NCBI RefSeq assembly: GCF_003202405.1
Contig: NZ_QJHL01000003.1
Location: forward strand, 434,001 to 498,000
DNA length: 64,000 bases
Source of the DNA: Flavobacterium hydrophilum
GTDB lineage: Bacteria > Bacteroidota > Bacteroidia > Flavobacteriales > Flavobacteriaceae
Reading direction: 5' to 3'
Below the pieces are notes generated by a model, which ran no database searches, was not told the DNA's origin, and saw only the letters and a program-made list of their open reading frames with translations. This document shows positions 33,485 through 42,267 of the stretch, piece after piece. Made by a program: the position numbers and the translations under genes. The stretch's first letter is position 1. Each line of letters opens with the position of its first letter.

Positions 33485-35980
33485 TTATAATCCTAAATCC
33501 AATATATAAGAAATCTTAACTGCAATATTGTCCTCGAATTTAGGTAATTGATTTGGCCCGTAACGATAAAATCCTCCTAAGCCAAAACCTTTAAAAATCT
33601 TGTTTAACTCAATTCCTGATTCAAAAAAGCCTTTATTTAGTGTTTTATAAGTTGGGCCAACATGTTGTTCGGGTTTTTGCATATTTCCCCAGGCCATTCT
33701 TGTTACTAATACTAATGAAGGACGCACTTTTTTCATTATTTTAATTCGGTCAAAACCGTGTTTGATCTGAAAGAAAGCATACTGACTGGAGAAAAATTCA
33801 TTAAAATACATGGTTTCAAAACTGTTCCTTCCGGAAAAGGTAAGACGCTGAATAATCGTTTCTTTATTAAGGTTATTTGGCATAGTGTTGTACAAATGTG
33901 TTATGGGCACATCTCCTGTTGCATAACCTCCCTGCAATAAAAAACTGGTTTTTTGACCGTTTAGATATTTTTTTTCATATTCAGTTTTAAAATCTATTTT
34001 GCTGAATGAAAAATCATTATCTAAAACATTTGGCAAAGACTGCGTATATTGAAAAGTAAATCTTGGAAATCGTTTTTCAGTTTCGTTTCTGCCCGTTGGT
34101 GTCTGCATGTAATCACTAAATGGCGCCCAAACTATAGAAAGCATAGTTGTGGTCATGACATAGCTTGAATATAATTTTCCGTTTAAATTAAAGAGATAGT
34201 CAAATTTAGGTTCAATTTGATTTCTGGATACTTCTAAAATAGCTTCTGTTTTTGGAATAATTTTGGTCTGAATATTACTTCTCCAGCCGGAATATTCGTA
34301 AAAAGTACTAATATTTATGGGTCTTGGGTCGTAAATTTTAAAAACACGCTTATCTACTGCAAATACAGTACTTGCAATTTCTCTTACATCATCTGCATAA
34401 TAGGAATTAATCCATGTGTTGGTACTTTTGTCAAGCAAAACTCCTGCGCCGGTACTGTATTTAAAAACTCCGTCTTTAGTTCCATAAGCAGTATAAGCTT
34501 CAATACGGAAATTTTTAGAAAAACGATCATTTGTAATACCGCCAAGTCCGAGTCTGAATCCTTCGTAGTTGTTGTAGCTGATAATTTTTTTCAAATCAAG
34601 ATCAACAGGACCTATCGGGTAGAAACCGTTGATGATTTTTCGGCCTATTCCTAAGCGTTTTTCGACTCTGTTACGAATCGAAATGCTGTCTAACAACAAA
34701 TAGGTTTTCTGACTTTTTAAATCAAGATTTTCCTTTCGGTATTGGTTCCAAAAGTCTTCTGTTTTTTTACTGGCATCATCTTTAATTTCGATATAAAGTG
34801 ATGGTTTGTTTATTGGTGCAGTTGTGTTGTAATGAATATCGAAATTGTTGCTTTCTGAAAGTACATAAGTAAAATCAGAAGCACTTTTTTTCCTGGTTTC
34901 AAAAGCTTCTTCAACATCTCCGTCAAACTGAATGGTTCCACCTAAGATATTAATGTCATCATCATTCTTGCCTTTTACAATTTTGAAAGTAGTATTTCCC
35001 GGGAACCAGATTTTTTCTTCGGGAACATACTCAAATTCATGGATTCCGCTAATGTCTAGTACCCCTTTTATACGCATTACAGCTTTTGCAATGGCATAAT
35101 TTTCCTGATCAATATATAAAACACCTTCTAAACCGGATGCTCTTCTTTTTTTCTTATTCTTAAAATAAATCATATAGGTGTCTCGGCCTTTAATAGGAAC
35201 AGTATCCAATAATTTATAATTGTAATCTTTTAAGGCATCGTTAGAAACCGGGTTATTGTATTTGGTTTCAAAAAGTTCATATTTCGAATCATAAATAGAA
35301 ATAGATTGTAAATTGAACGCAATAATTTCGTAAATCGTCTGTTTAAAACCGGCCATTTTTGTTCCAAGAATCGTTTCTTTGAGCTTCCTGTCCCCGAATT
35401 GATATTGTGATACTTTCTCTGTCTGAAACAAATGCTGTTTACTGATGATTTCCTTAAATTTATAATCAGAAGAATCAACGTTGATTCTTTTTTTCTTTAG
35501 ATCTTTATAAGAAGCAGAGGAATCAATCCTGCCCTGAATTGAATCGGGATTAGCTGTTACAATCAGTTTGTTGTATGTTTTATACTCAAAACTGTTTAGT
35601 TTTTTCTGCGGATTGTTATTGTTTTTATAGATAATAACCTTTCTTAAAATCGCTAATGCAGGATTTTCATTTGGAATGACAACTTCTTTCAGATTATCGG
35701 TTGTCTGTTTAAGCGAAATTGGATAAAACTTTTTATTGTCTGAAACGGTAATAATTTTCTTTTGATAACCAATGTAAGAAACGGTAAAAGAACTGATTTT
35801 TACTTTTGAGGAAAGTGTAAATTTTCCATCAACATCTGTAATAGTATTGTTATTGTCTAAAGTTGTAATAGTCGCAAACGGCAGCGGTTTGTTTTTTTGG
35901 TCGTTTACAATTCCGTTTATTTGAAATTGCGCCTGTGTAGAAAGGGTAAAAAACAAAGTTAGTAAACAGAATAGCTTCAT
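33485..35980 (-). CDS. DUF5686/carboxypeptidase-regulatory-like outer-membrane protein
   Basis: 831-residue secreted protein with a signal peptide (FCLLTLFFTLSTQAQF). Residues about 20-100 form a CarboxypepD_reg-like domain (INGIVNDQKNKPLPFATI). The rest is the DUF5686 region, which by its alternating aromatic and polar strands is a beta-barrel of the outer membrane. The family is common and uncharacterised in Bacteroidota. A TAnnTTTG box is at 36022. The gene is unpaired. Confidence 0.9.
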   Translation of the reverse strand: MKLFCLLTLFFTLSTQAQFQINGIVNDQKNKPLPFATITTLDNNNTITDVDGKFTLSSKVKISSFTVSYIGYQKKIITVSDNKKFYPISLKQTTDNLKEVVIPNENPALAILRKVIIYKNNNNPQKKLNSFEYKTYNKLIVTANPDSIQGRIDSSASYKDLKKKRINVDSSDYKFKEIISKQHLFQTEKVSQYQFGDRKLKETILGTKMAGFKQTIYEIIAFNLQSISIYDSKYELFETKYNNPVSNDALKDYNYKLLDTVPIKGRDTYMIYFKNKKKRRASGLEGVLYIDQENYAIAKAVMRIKGVLDISGIHEFEYVPEEKIWFPGNTTFKIVKGKNDDDINILGGTIQFDGDVEEAFETRKKSASDFTYVLSESNNFDIHYNTTAPINKPSLYIEIKDDASKKTEDFWNQYRKENLDLKSQKTYLLLDSISIRNRVEKRLGIGRKIINGFYPIGPVDLDLKKIISYNNYEGFRLGLGGITNDRFSKNFRIEAYTAYGTKDGVFKYSTGAGVLLDKSTNTWINSYYADDVREIASTVFAVDKRVFKIYDPRPINISTFYEYSGWRSNIQTKIIPKTEAILEVSRNQIEPKFDYLFNLNGKLYSSYVMTTTMLSIVWAPFSDYMQTPTGRNETEKRFPRFTFQYTQSLPNVLDNDFSFSKIDFKTEYEKKYLNGQKTSFLLQGGYATGDVPITHLYNTMPNNLNKETIIQRLTFSGRNSFETMYFNEFFSSQYAFFQIKHGFDRIKIMKKVRPSLVLVTRMAWGNMQKPEQHVGPTYKTLNKGFFESGIELNKIFKGFGLGGFYRYGPNQLPKFEDNIAVKISYILDLGL

Positions 35981-36021
35981 ACAGAGTATTATGGTTTCAA
36001 ATCAAGATATGATTTTGGATG

Positions 36022-36029
36022 CAAAAATA
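36022..36029 (-). promoter_or_regulatory. candidate -7 box of the DUF5686 gene
   Basis: Minus-strand TATTTTTG fits TAnnTTTG, about 41 bases before the ATG. Confidence 0.45.
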
Positions 36030-36035
36030 AGAATA

Positions 36036-36072
36036 AAAAAATCCGTCTGGTACAATTTTAACCAAACGGATT
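36036..36072 (-). terminator. terminator of pyrH-frr
   Basis: ATCCGT-C-TGGT pairs with ACCA-A-ACGGAT (36041-36072) with one mismatch. The minus strand continues with a T run. Confidence 0.8.
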
Positions 36073-36093
36073 CTTAATTTTATGTCAAATATG

Positions 36094-36657
36094 TTACACT
36101 TTCATGATTTCGGCTTCTTTAACAGCCAATAATTCATCAATTTTTTTGATGTAAGTATTTGTTAAATTCTGAACTTCTTCTTCAGCAGATTTACAAATGT
36201 CCTCAGAAGTTCCTTCTTTTTCTAATTTTTTAATATCAGTATTTGCATCTTTACGCACATTACGAACACCTATTTTTGCATCTTCAGCCTCAGCTTTTGC
36301 CTGTTTTGCTAGCTCTCTACGACGATCTTCTGTCAAAGGAGGAACACTGATGATAATTACGTCACCATTATTCATTGGATTGAAACCAATATTGGCAACC
36401 ATAATTGCTTTTTCGATAACTTGCAGCATGTTTTTTTCAAAAGGCTGTAGTGTAATGGTTCTTGCATCAGGAACACTGATTTTTGACACTTGAGAAAGTG
36501 GCGTTGCCGATCCGTAATAATCTACAAAAACACTTCCAAGCATAGCCGGAGAAGCTTTACCTGCACGGATATTAAGAAACTCTTTTTCTAAATGTGCAAT
36601 AGAACCATTCATTGATTCTTCAGTACTTTCTAATATAAAATCTATTTCTTCACTCAT
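36094..36657 (-). CDS. frr: ribosome recycling factor
   Basis: 187-residue factor that, with EF-G, splits the post-termination ribosome. It matches RRF over its full length: FLNIRAGKASPAML, VPDARTITLQPFEKNML, IGFNPMNNGDVIIISVPPLTEDRR and GVRNVRKDAN. It lies directly downstream of pyrH (162 bases), the usual bacterial order, with a TCTAA-rich tract between them. Confidence 0.97.
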   Translation of the reverse strand: MSEEIDFILESTEESMNGSIAHLEKEFLNIRAGKASPAMLGSVFVDYYGSATPLSQVSKISVPDARTITLQPFEKNMLQVIEKAIMVANIGFNPMNNGDVIIISVPPLTEDRRRELAKQAKAEAEDAKIGVRNVRKDANTDIKKLEKEGTSEDICKSAEEEVQNLTNTYIKKIDELLAVKEAEIMKV

Positions 36658-36660
36658 TTT

Positions 36661-36828
36661 TTTAGATTTTTAGATTTTCAGACTTTTGGATTTTCAGATT
36701 TTTCTAGAAAAGCAATTATCTGATTATACTAACTAATATGATTTTTTATTTTTTGAATATTATAAGATTGTCGAAATAGATAGAAATCTAATAATCTAAA
36801 TTCTAACAATCTAAGCAGTCTAAATATT
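36661..36828. repeat. TAGATTTT/AATCTAA low-complexity inverted tract between pyrH and frr
   Basis: The left part repeats TTAGATTTTTAGATTTTCAG and the right part repeats complementary AATCTAATAATCTAAATTCT. The two halves can pair as a long imperfect hairpin. The same layout occurs at 40208-40320. Confidence 0.7.
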
Positions 36829-37527
36829 TACTACAGTTCCTATGTTTTCGCCTTCGCAGATTTTCAAAAGATTTCCAATTTTATTCATGTCAAAAACAAC
36901 AATTGGTAATTTATTTTCCTGGCTTAATGTGAAAGCTGTTGTATCCATTACGTTTAGTCCTTTTTTGATTACATCATCAAAAGAAATAAAGTCAAATTTT
37001 ACTGCTGAAGCATTTTTTTCAGGATCACAATCGTAAACACCATCTACACGTGTTCCTTTTAGAATAACATCAGCATTGATTTCGATTCCTCTCAAAACTG
37101 CTGCTGTATCGGTAGTAAAATAAGGATTTCCTGTACCGGCACCAAAAATTACGATTCTTCCTTTTTCAAGGTGACGGTCTGCTCTTCTTTTGATATAAGG
37201 TTCTGCAATAGATTCCATTTTCAAAGCAGTTTGCAAACGGGTCTTCATTCCTTTGTCTTCAAGAGCACCCTGCAATGCCATTCCGTTTATAACAGTAGCT
37301 AACATTCCCATATAATCACCTTGTACTCTGTCCATCCCTGAACTAGCTCCGGCAACTCCTCTAAAAATATTTCCTCCTCCAATAACAATAGCAATTTCTA
37401 CTCCTTTGCTGTGAATTTGCTTAATTTCATCGGCATATTCGGCTAGTCTTTTCGGGTCAATTCCGTATTGTAAGTCTCCCATTAAGGCTTCGCCGCTTAA
37501 TTTTAGAAGAATTCTTTTGTATTTCAT
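36820..37527 (-). CDS. pyrH: UMP kinase
   Basis: 235-residue amino-acid-kinase-fold enzyme making UDP. The start is the ATG at 37527 (KYKRILLKLSGEALMG). The frame is open further upstream, but the extra residues overlap the promoter box. Motifs are LKLSGEAL, IVIGGGNIFRG and VILKGTRVDGVYDCDP. First gene of pyrH-frr. Confidence 0.97.
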   Translation of the reverse strand: MKYKRILLKLSGEALMGDLQYGIDPKRLAEYADEIKQIHSKGVEIAIVIGGGNIFRGVAGASSGMDRVQGDYMGMLATVINGMALQGALEDKGMKTRLQTALKMESIAEPYIKRRADRHLEKGRIVIFGAGTGNPYFTTDTAAVLRGIEINADVILKGTRVDGVYDCDPEKNASAVKFDFISFDDVIKKGLNVMDTTAFTLSQENKLPIVVFDMNKIGNLLKICEGENIGTVVNI

Positions 37528-37547
37528 GTGTGTTGCTTTTGTTTGTG

Positions 37548-37555
37548 CAAATATA
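37548..37555 (-). promoter_or_regulatory. candidate -7 box for pyrH
   Basis: Minus-strand TATATTTG fits TAnnTTTG, 20 bases before the pyrH ATG. It supports the shorter start. Confidence 0.55.
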
Positions 37556-37709
37556 GACATATTCTGTTTTTTTAAAATAGTGTTTTAAAAAATTAATTGT
37601 TCTTTTCTAATTAAATTTTTATTGCTTATTAGTTTTTTTTGAATGTGATAAAAGTCATTCAGTAATCTTCTTAAAAAGTGTATTTTTATGGAATCAAAAC
37701 GAAACAAAT

Positions 37710-38327
37710 ATGAAAAGTATTGTAGCCAGAGCATTATTCAATAGTTATTCTTATACTGAATATCGAAAATTAGTTACCGATTTGTTATCTGAAGGAAAAT
37801 CAACAGGTGATCAGCAATCTGAAAGTTTAACACATTATACGAGTTTGAATGAGGCCAGAATGAATCGTCTGGAGAAAACCATCAAAATTTCTGAAGATGT
37901 AATCTCGAAACTGCAAAATCTGGACAATCATTATATATGGCTGGTTATCTCTGAAGGATGGTGTGGTGATGCTGCTCAGATACTTCCAATATTAAACAAG
38001 ATGGCTCTGGCATCGGATAAGAAAATTGATCTCAGAATTGTTTTAAGAGATGAAAATGATGAATTAATGAGTCAATATTTAACTAATGGAGGAAGGGCGA
38101 TCCCAAAAGTTATTGTGATTTGTAAAGAAGCCGGAATTGTACGCACAGATTGGGGACCAAGACCAAAAGGGGCAGCAGAACTGATGGCTGATTATAAAAG
38201 GGATTTTGGTGTTGTGGATGAAAAAATCAAAACCGATTTACAATTATGGTATTTAGCAGACAAAGGAACTTCTGTTCAGGAAGAATTAGTGCAAATTATG
38301 GAAAACATAAAATATAACCGATTATAA
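37710..38327 (+). CDS. thioredoxin-fold protein with a single active-site Cys
   Basis: 205-residue cytosolic protein. The strand-turn segment IWLVISEGWCGDAAQILPIL (about 76-95) aligns with the thioredoxin active site, but the usual CxxC is CGDA, with only C85 present. NGGRAIPKVIVIC carries the cis-Pro region. An N-terminal helical part of about 70 residues precedes the fold. Monothiol activity or a binding role is possible. No operon partner. Confidence 0.82.
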   Translation: MKSIVARALFNSYSYTEYRKLVTDLLSEGKSTGDQQSESLTHYTSLNEARMNRLEKTIKISEDVISKLQNLDNHYIWLVISEGWCGDAAQILPILNKMALASDKKIDLRIVLRDENDELMSQYLTNGGRAIPKVIVICKEAGIVRTDWGPRPKGAAELMADYKRDFGVVDEKIKTDLQLWYLADKGTSVQEELVQIMENIKYNRL

Positions 38328-38527
38328 TTTTGTACGAAATATCGTTGAAAAGATTGGTTTTAACGGTAATTGGCTGAGAACAAGAATTTTAGTAATAAAA
38401 AAGACATTAAAAATGTTATTTCTAAGTTTAAATTTTGTACCTTTAGTAATATAATCCCATTTCTATTATAGATTTACTTTTTTTATGGTGTTTTATTTAA
38501 TGTTTAATAATTAAAAAATACACTGTC

Positions 38528-38605
38528 ATGAAAAAGTTATTCGAAAGATTCTACGATTTTTTTTCCAGATTTTTATTTGGAGGAAAAAATATACCTCACT
38601 ATTAA
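38528..38605 (+). CDS. candidate small protein (25 aa)
   Basis: An ATG at 38528 opens 25 codons, with basic and aromatic residues alternating (KKLFERFYDFFSRFLFGGK), then NIPHY and TAA. The helix would be amphipathic. A strong terminator starts 49 bases after the stop, which suggests a short dedicated transcript. The 369-base gap 38328-38696 contains nothing else I can support. It could instead be a small RNA with a chance frame. Confidence 0.45.
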   Translation: MKKLFERFYDFFSRFLFGGKNIPHY

Positions 38606-38653
38606 ATACATAGAGTATGAAATAATATTATTTTCATCTGGGGAGCTGGTATA

Positions 38654-38693
38654 AGCACATTACAAAGGAGACAATGGTAATGTGCTTTTTTTA
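38654..38693 (+). terminator. terminator downstream of the 25-codon ORF
   Basis: AGCACATTAC (38654-38663) and GTAATGTGCT (38677-38686) form a perfect 10-bp stem followed by TTTTTTT. It points along the plus strand, while truB ends from the other side at 38697. Confidence 0.88.
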
Positions 38694-38696
38694 TTT

Positions 38697-39395
38697 CTAT
38701 TCTGTTTTAAGACTTTCCTCAAACAGCGTAATATCAATAGCGTCTTTAACATCGTAATCACCAATTTTAGTTCGGCGCAAAACAGTCAAATGCGAACCTG
38801 AGCCCATTGCTTTTCCAAAGTCATAAGCCAAGGAGCGTATATAAGTTCCTTTGCTGCAAACGACTCTAAAATCAACTTCAGGTAATGCTATTCGTGTAAT
38901 TTCAAATTCATGAATAGTTGTTTTTCTGCTTTCTATTTCTATAGTTTCTCCTGCACGTGCATGTTCATACAAGCGGACACCATCTTTTTTAATGGCTGAA
39001 AAAATGGGAGGTTTTTGATCGATTTCTCCTAAAAACTTTTTTACTGTTTCGTGAATCAAAGTTTCGTCAATATGTTCAGTTGGATATGTCTGATCAATTT
39101 CGGTTTCTAAATCATAAGATGGAGTAGTAGCACCAATATAAAAGGTTCCGGTATATTCTTTGGCCTGCCCCTGAAGTTCAGAAATTCGTTTGGTAAATTT
39201 TCCTGTACAGATCAATAATAATCCGGTAGCTAAAGGATCTAAAGTCCCGGCATGACCAATTTTGAACTTTTTTGGAAGTCCAACTTTATTAATCAAAAGA
39301 TATTTTAATTTATTGACTGCCTGAAACGAACTCCATTTTAAAGGTTTGTCTATCAGTAAAACTTGTCCGTCTAAATATTCTTGAGGAGTTTTCAA
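38697..39395 (-). CDS. truB: tRNA pseudouridine(55) synthase
   Basis: 232-residue enzyme making pseudouridine 55 in the T-loop. The catalytic Asp is in GHAGTLDPLATGLL. Other marks are LLIDKPLKWSSF near the start, KEYTGTFYIGATTPSYDLE and KGTYIRSLAYDFG. It starts two bases after the uppP stop on the same strand and ends the ftsX-DUF3098-uppP-truB run. Confidence 0.96.
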   Translation of the reverse strand: MKTPQEYLDGQVLLIDKPLKWSSFQAVNKLKYLLINKVGLPKKFKIGHAGTLDPLATGLLLICTGKFTKRISELQGQAKEYTGTFYIGATTPSYDLETEIDQTYPTEHIDETLIHETVKKFLGEIDQKPPIFSAIKKDGVRLYEHARAGETIEIESRKTTIHEFEITRIALPEVDFRVVCSKGTYIRSLAYDFGKAMGSGSHLTVLRRTKIGDYDVKDAIDITLFEESLKTE

Positions 39396-39397
39396 AT

Positions 39398-40207
39398 CTA
39401 TTTATTTAATGAAAAATAAGCCAGTAAAAGTATTCCGGCAATAATTCTGTAATAACCCCATGGTTTAAATCCGTATTTTTTTATGATTCCGATGAAGGAT
39501 TTTATCGCAATAATGGCTACTACAAATGCAATTACATTTCCAATCAAAAACAATTTCAGATTGTCCGGGGATTGTGTCAATAATTCGTAACCTTTTAATT
39601 GAGAAGTCTCATAAGTTTTTAATAACAAAGAATATGTTGTAACTGCCAGCATTGTTGGAACGGCTAAGAAAAATGAAAATTCGGCAGCAGTCTGTCTGTC
39701 TAATCCTTGCTGCATTCCTCCAATTATAGAGGCTGCAGAACGACTTGTTCCGGGCATCATTGCTAAACATTGCCAGAAACCAATGGTTACGGCTTTTTTT
39801 ATCGTAATATCTTCTTCGTTAACAATAGTTGGGTTTTTGAATTGATTGTCTATAAAAAGCAATACAATTCCGCCCAGGATTAAAACAACAGCAATCGGAA
39901 TAGGATTTCCTAAAATAGCATCGATTTTGTCATCAAATAATTTTCCTAAAATCAAAGCCGGAATCACAGCACATGCAAGTTTAACGTAAAAATTGATTTT
40001 ACTAAAGTCAAAAAATTTCTTCCAGTACAAAACTACAACGGCCAAAATAGCGCCAAACTGAATGGAAACCTGAAATAATTTTACAAAATCATCTTCCTGT
40101 ATTCCAAAAAAAGAACTTGTAAAAATCATGTGTGCTGTAGAAGAAACAGGAAGGTATTCTGTTAGTCCTTCGACTATTGCAATAAGAATTGCTTGTAATG
40201 TATTCAT
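39398..40207 (-). CDS. uppP: undecaprenyl-diphosphatase
   Basis: 269-residue integral membrane phosphatase (BacA/UppP) recycling undecaprenyl pyrophosphate for cell-wall synthesis. The motif VEGLTEYLPVSSTAHM (13-28) carries the active-site Glu and Ser. GTSRSAASIIGG is the second motif. About eight membrane helices. It sits between the DUF3098 gene (103 bases upstream, with a repeat tract) and truB. Confidence 0.96.
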   Translation of the reverse strand: MNTLQAILIAIVEGLTEYLPVSSTAHMIFTSSFFGIQEDDFVKLFQVSIQFGAILAVVVLYWKKFFDFSKINFYVKLACAVIPALILGKLFDDKIDAILGNPIPIAVVLILGGIVLLFIDNQFKNPTIVNEEDITIKKAVTIGFWQCLAMMPGTSRSAASIIGGMQQGLDRQTAAEFSFFLAVPTMLAVTTYSLLLKTYETSQLKGYELLTQSPDNLKLFLIGNVIAFVVAIIAIKSFIGIIKKYGFKPWGYYRIIAGILLLAYFSLNK

Positions 40208-40320
40208 TAAAATTAGATTTTTAGATTTTTAGACATCTTAGATTTTAGACTTTTAAAAGATTAATCTAATAACCTAAAGATCTAAGAAAGTCTAAGAAGT
40301 CTAAAATAGTCTATTTAGAT
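40208..40320. repeat. TTTTAGA/TCTAAAA low-complexity inverted tract
   Basis: The left half repeats TTAGATTTTTAGA and TTAGATTTTAGAC; the right half repeats TCTAAGAAAGTCTAAGAAG and AAAATAGTC. The halves are roughly complementary. It matches the tract between pyrH and frr. Confidence 0.7.
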
Positions 40321-40571
40321 TTTTTGAAAATAGAATAAATCGTGATTCCAAAACCAATCAAAACAGTTGTTGGAGCCAGTCTGATACGTCTAAAGCTAAA
40401 AACATCCTCATTAAATACATTAGGATTATCACTTCCTCCGCCAGACATTAAAATAAATCCTAATACGATAACGCCAATTCCGATTAAAAGAATTTTGTAG
40501 TTAATACCATCAAAAAGAAATTCCTGTTTTTGTGGCTGAAATTGCGGTTCTTCTTTAATATTGTTTTTCAT
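40311..40571 (-). CDS. DUF3098 family membrane protein
   Basis: 86-residue protein with two membrane helices (about 28-45 and 66-82) joined by a short loop rich in Gly/Ser/Asn (SGGGSDNPNVF). It matches DUF3098, always found next to ftsX in Bacteroidota. A role linked to FtsX is inferred from gene order only. It starts 56 bases after ftsX. Confidence 0.92.
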   Translation of the reverse strand: MKNNIKEEPQFQPQKQEFLFDGINYKILLIGIGVIVLGFILMSGGGSDNPNVFNEDVFSFRRIRLAPTTVLIGFGITIYSIFKKSK

Positions 40572-40581
40572 CTGTATATTT

Positions 40582-40606
40582 TGTCACCCTGAGCGGAGTC
40601 GAAGGG
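40582..40606 (+). repeat. single-arm copy of the TGTCA...GAGTCGAAGG repeat
   Basis: Reads TGTCACCCTGAGCGGAGTCG then AAGGG, related to the left arm at 25812. No complementary arm is seen nearby. It lies in the ftsX-DUF3098 gap. Confidence 0.6.
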
Positions 40607-40627
40607 CTTTTGTTTTAAAATCTAAAA

Positions 40628-41503
40628 TTAATATAGATCGTCTGTTCTTAAATTAAGGAAACGCTGTGTGGCAAAGTGTGTACTTACCCAGGTAATTAAA
40701 ACCCCTAAACCAAACACTGCAAGCAATACTAAGCCGATTAAAGCTTTGTCCTCCAGAATTCCTAATCCCGGGAAATTGCTTTCCACATAAAGTAAAAGTG
40801 CGATCAAGGCAACAATTGCCAATGCTGCACCTAACATTCCTAATTTTACACTACGCATTACAAAAGGCTTGCGAATGAATGCTTTTGTAGCGCCAACCAT
40901 CTGCATGGTCTTGATAATAAATCGGTTTGAATGAATAGACAAACGCAATGAACTGTTGATTAATAAAACAGCAATCACCGCAAGGAAGCCACTGATAATC
41001 AAAATCCACATACTTACTTTTTTGATATTGTCATTTACTAAGTTTACTAATTGTTTATCGTAAACAATATCTTCGATCATCGCGTTTTTGCGCAGTTTAT
41101 TTTCAATTATGATGATACTATCTCTTTCAACATAATCTGCTTTTAAATGTATATCATAAGAATTCAATAATGGGTTTTCTCCCAAAAAGGTCAGGAAATC
41201 TTCTCCAATGATATCAGTATGGTCTTTAGCAGCTTTTTCTTTGGTAACGTAAACATATGATTTTGCAAAAGGAGCTCTTTTCAATTCGGTATCAAATGCT
41301 TTGGTAACACTGTCTGTTGCTTCGTTTTTAAAGAAAACCGTCATGGCGATTTTTTCTTTAAAATCATTGGCCAGTTTTTTTGAATTGATAATGAATAATC
41401 CCAGTACTCCCAAAAGGAATAAAACCAAGAATACACTTAATACTACCGAAAAATAAGAGGAAATTAACCTGCGCTTTTGAAATTTATCAAAGTTAGAACT
41501 CAT
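40628..41503 (-). CDS. ftsX: cell division protein FtsX
   Basis: 291-residue permease-like protein with four membrane helices (about 20-41, 167-190, 215-240 and 260-280) and a large extracytoplasmic loop after the first. It contains the FtsX marks QMVGATKAFIRKPFVMRS and the final ATQRFLNLRTDDLY. With FtsE it controls cell-wall hydrolases at the septum. ftsE is not in the window. It heads ftsX-DUF3098-uppP-truB. Confidence 0.94.
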   Translation of the reverse strand: MSSNFDKFQKRRLISSYFSVVLSVFLVLFLLGVLGLFIINSKKLANDFKEKIAMTVFFKNEATDSVTKAFDTELKRAPFAKSYVYVTKEKAAKDHTDIIGEDFLTFLGENPLLNSYDIHLKADYVERDSIIIIENKLRKNAMIEDIVYDKQLVNLVNDNIKKVSMWILIISGFLAVIAVLLINSSLRLSIHSNRFIIKTMQMVGATKAFIRKPFVMRSVKLGMLGAALAIVALIALLLYVESNFPGLGILEDKALIGLVLLAVFGLGVLITWVSTHFATQRFLNLRTDDLY

Positions 41504-41660
41504 AGTCTGCTTAAATTATGTGGTAAAAATAATAAAGAATTTCTTTATTTAAAGTTATTAACGAACTTTTATACTATAAATGTACAATTAGATATTGAAA
41601 TAAACATTATAAAAAAACCTTTGTAGCTATGAGTCTTTGCAACTTTGAACTTTAAAAAAG

Positions 41661-42251
41661 CTATTTCACTTTATAAACTTCAATACTTTTTAGCCAATAA
41701 ACATGTCGGGGTCCGGTTTTAATATCATTTTTACAAATCGCAATCATTTCGCCATTTTTAACTGGTTTGCCATTTTCTTCAAAAAGAATGAGCGTATTTT
41801 CTCCTGTCGGATTATTGAAAATTTCAGCCCACGAAAAAGTCGCTTTATAATCATCAGAAGCTCTGGCTACAATATAAAAGTTTCTGTCTTTATGACCGTT
41901 TTGTTTGATTTTGGCTTTTTTCAGAATATCTTTTAACAAAACACCTTTACAAACTTTATTGTCTTTTTTTACCTCACCACTTTGGCAAACGACTTTGAAG
42001 TCATCAATTGTAATCACTTTCATCTTTTTTAAGGAATCAACAGTCAGTTGAAGCGGAAACTCGACATCGCCTTTTACTTCAATTTGATGATTGACCATTT
42101 TTAAACTGTCGGCTGCTGAAAGAACAGGATGTTTGTCATCGTCGGGGTGCGAGATTTTTTCTGAGGAAAGAGTTTGTTCTTTTTTAGAAGAATTACACAT
42201 ACTGCAGCAAAGTCCAATCAGTAGAATAAGAATGTAATTTGTAGTTTTCAT
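41661..42251 (-). CDS. molybdopterin-binding-domain lipoprotein (sulfite-oxidase fold)
   Basis: 196-residue exported protein. The signal is LLIGLCCSMC with lipobox Cys. Residues about 60-196 match the oxidoreductase molybdopterin-binding domain, with FKVVCQSGEV supplying the Cys that would bind Mo, then GVLLKDILKKAKI and KTGPRHVYWLKSIEVY. Short for a sulfite oxidase (no dimerisation domain). It follows the TonB receptor by 16 bases, so it belongs to the ModE-headed operon. It could bind or use a molybdenum compound in the periplasm; this is an inference. Confidence 0.85.
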   Translation of the reverse strand: MKTTNYILILLIGLCCSMCNSSKKEQTLSSEKISHPDDDKHPVLSAADSLKMVNHQIEVKGDVEFPLQLTVDSLKKMKVITIDDFKVVCQSGEVKKDNKVCKGVLLKDILKKAKIKQNGHKDRNFYIVARASDDYKATFSWAEIFNNPTGENTLILFEENGKPVKNGEMIAICKNDIKTGPRHVYWLKSIEVYKVK

Positions 42252-42267
42252 ATAAAAAGTTTTGGAT

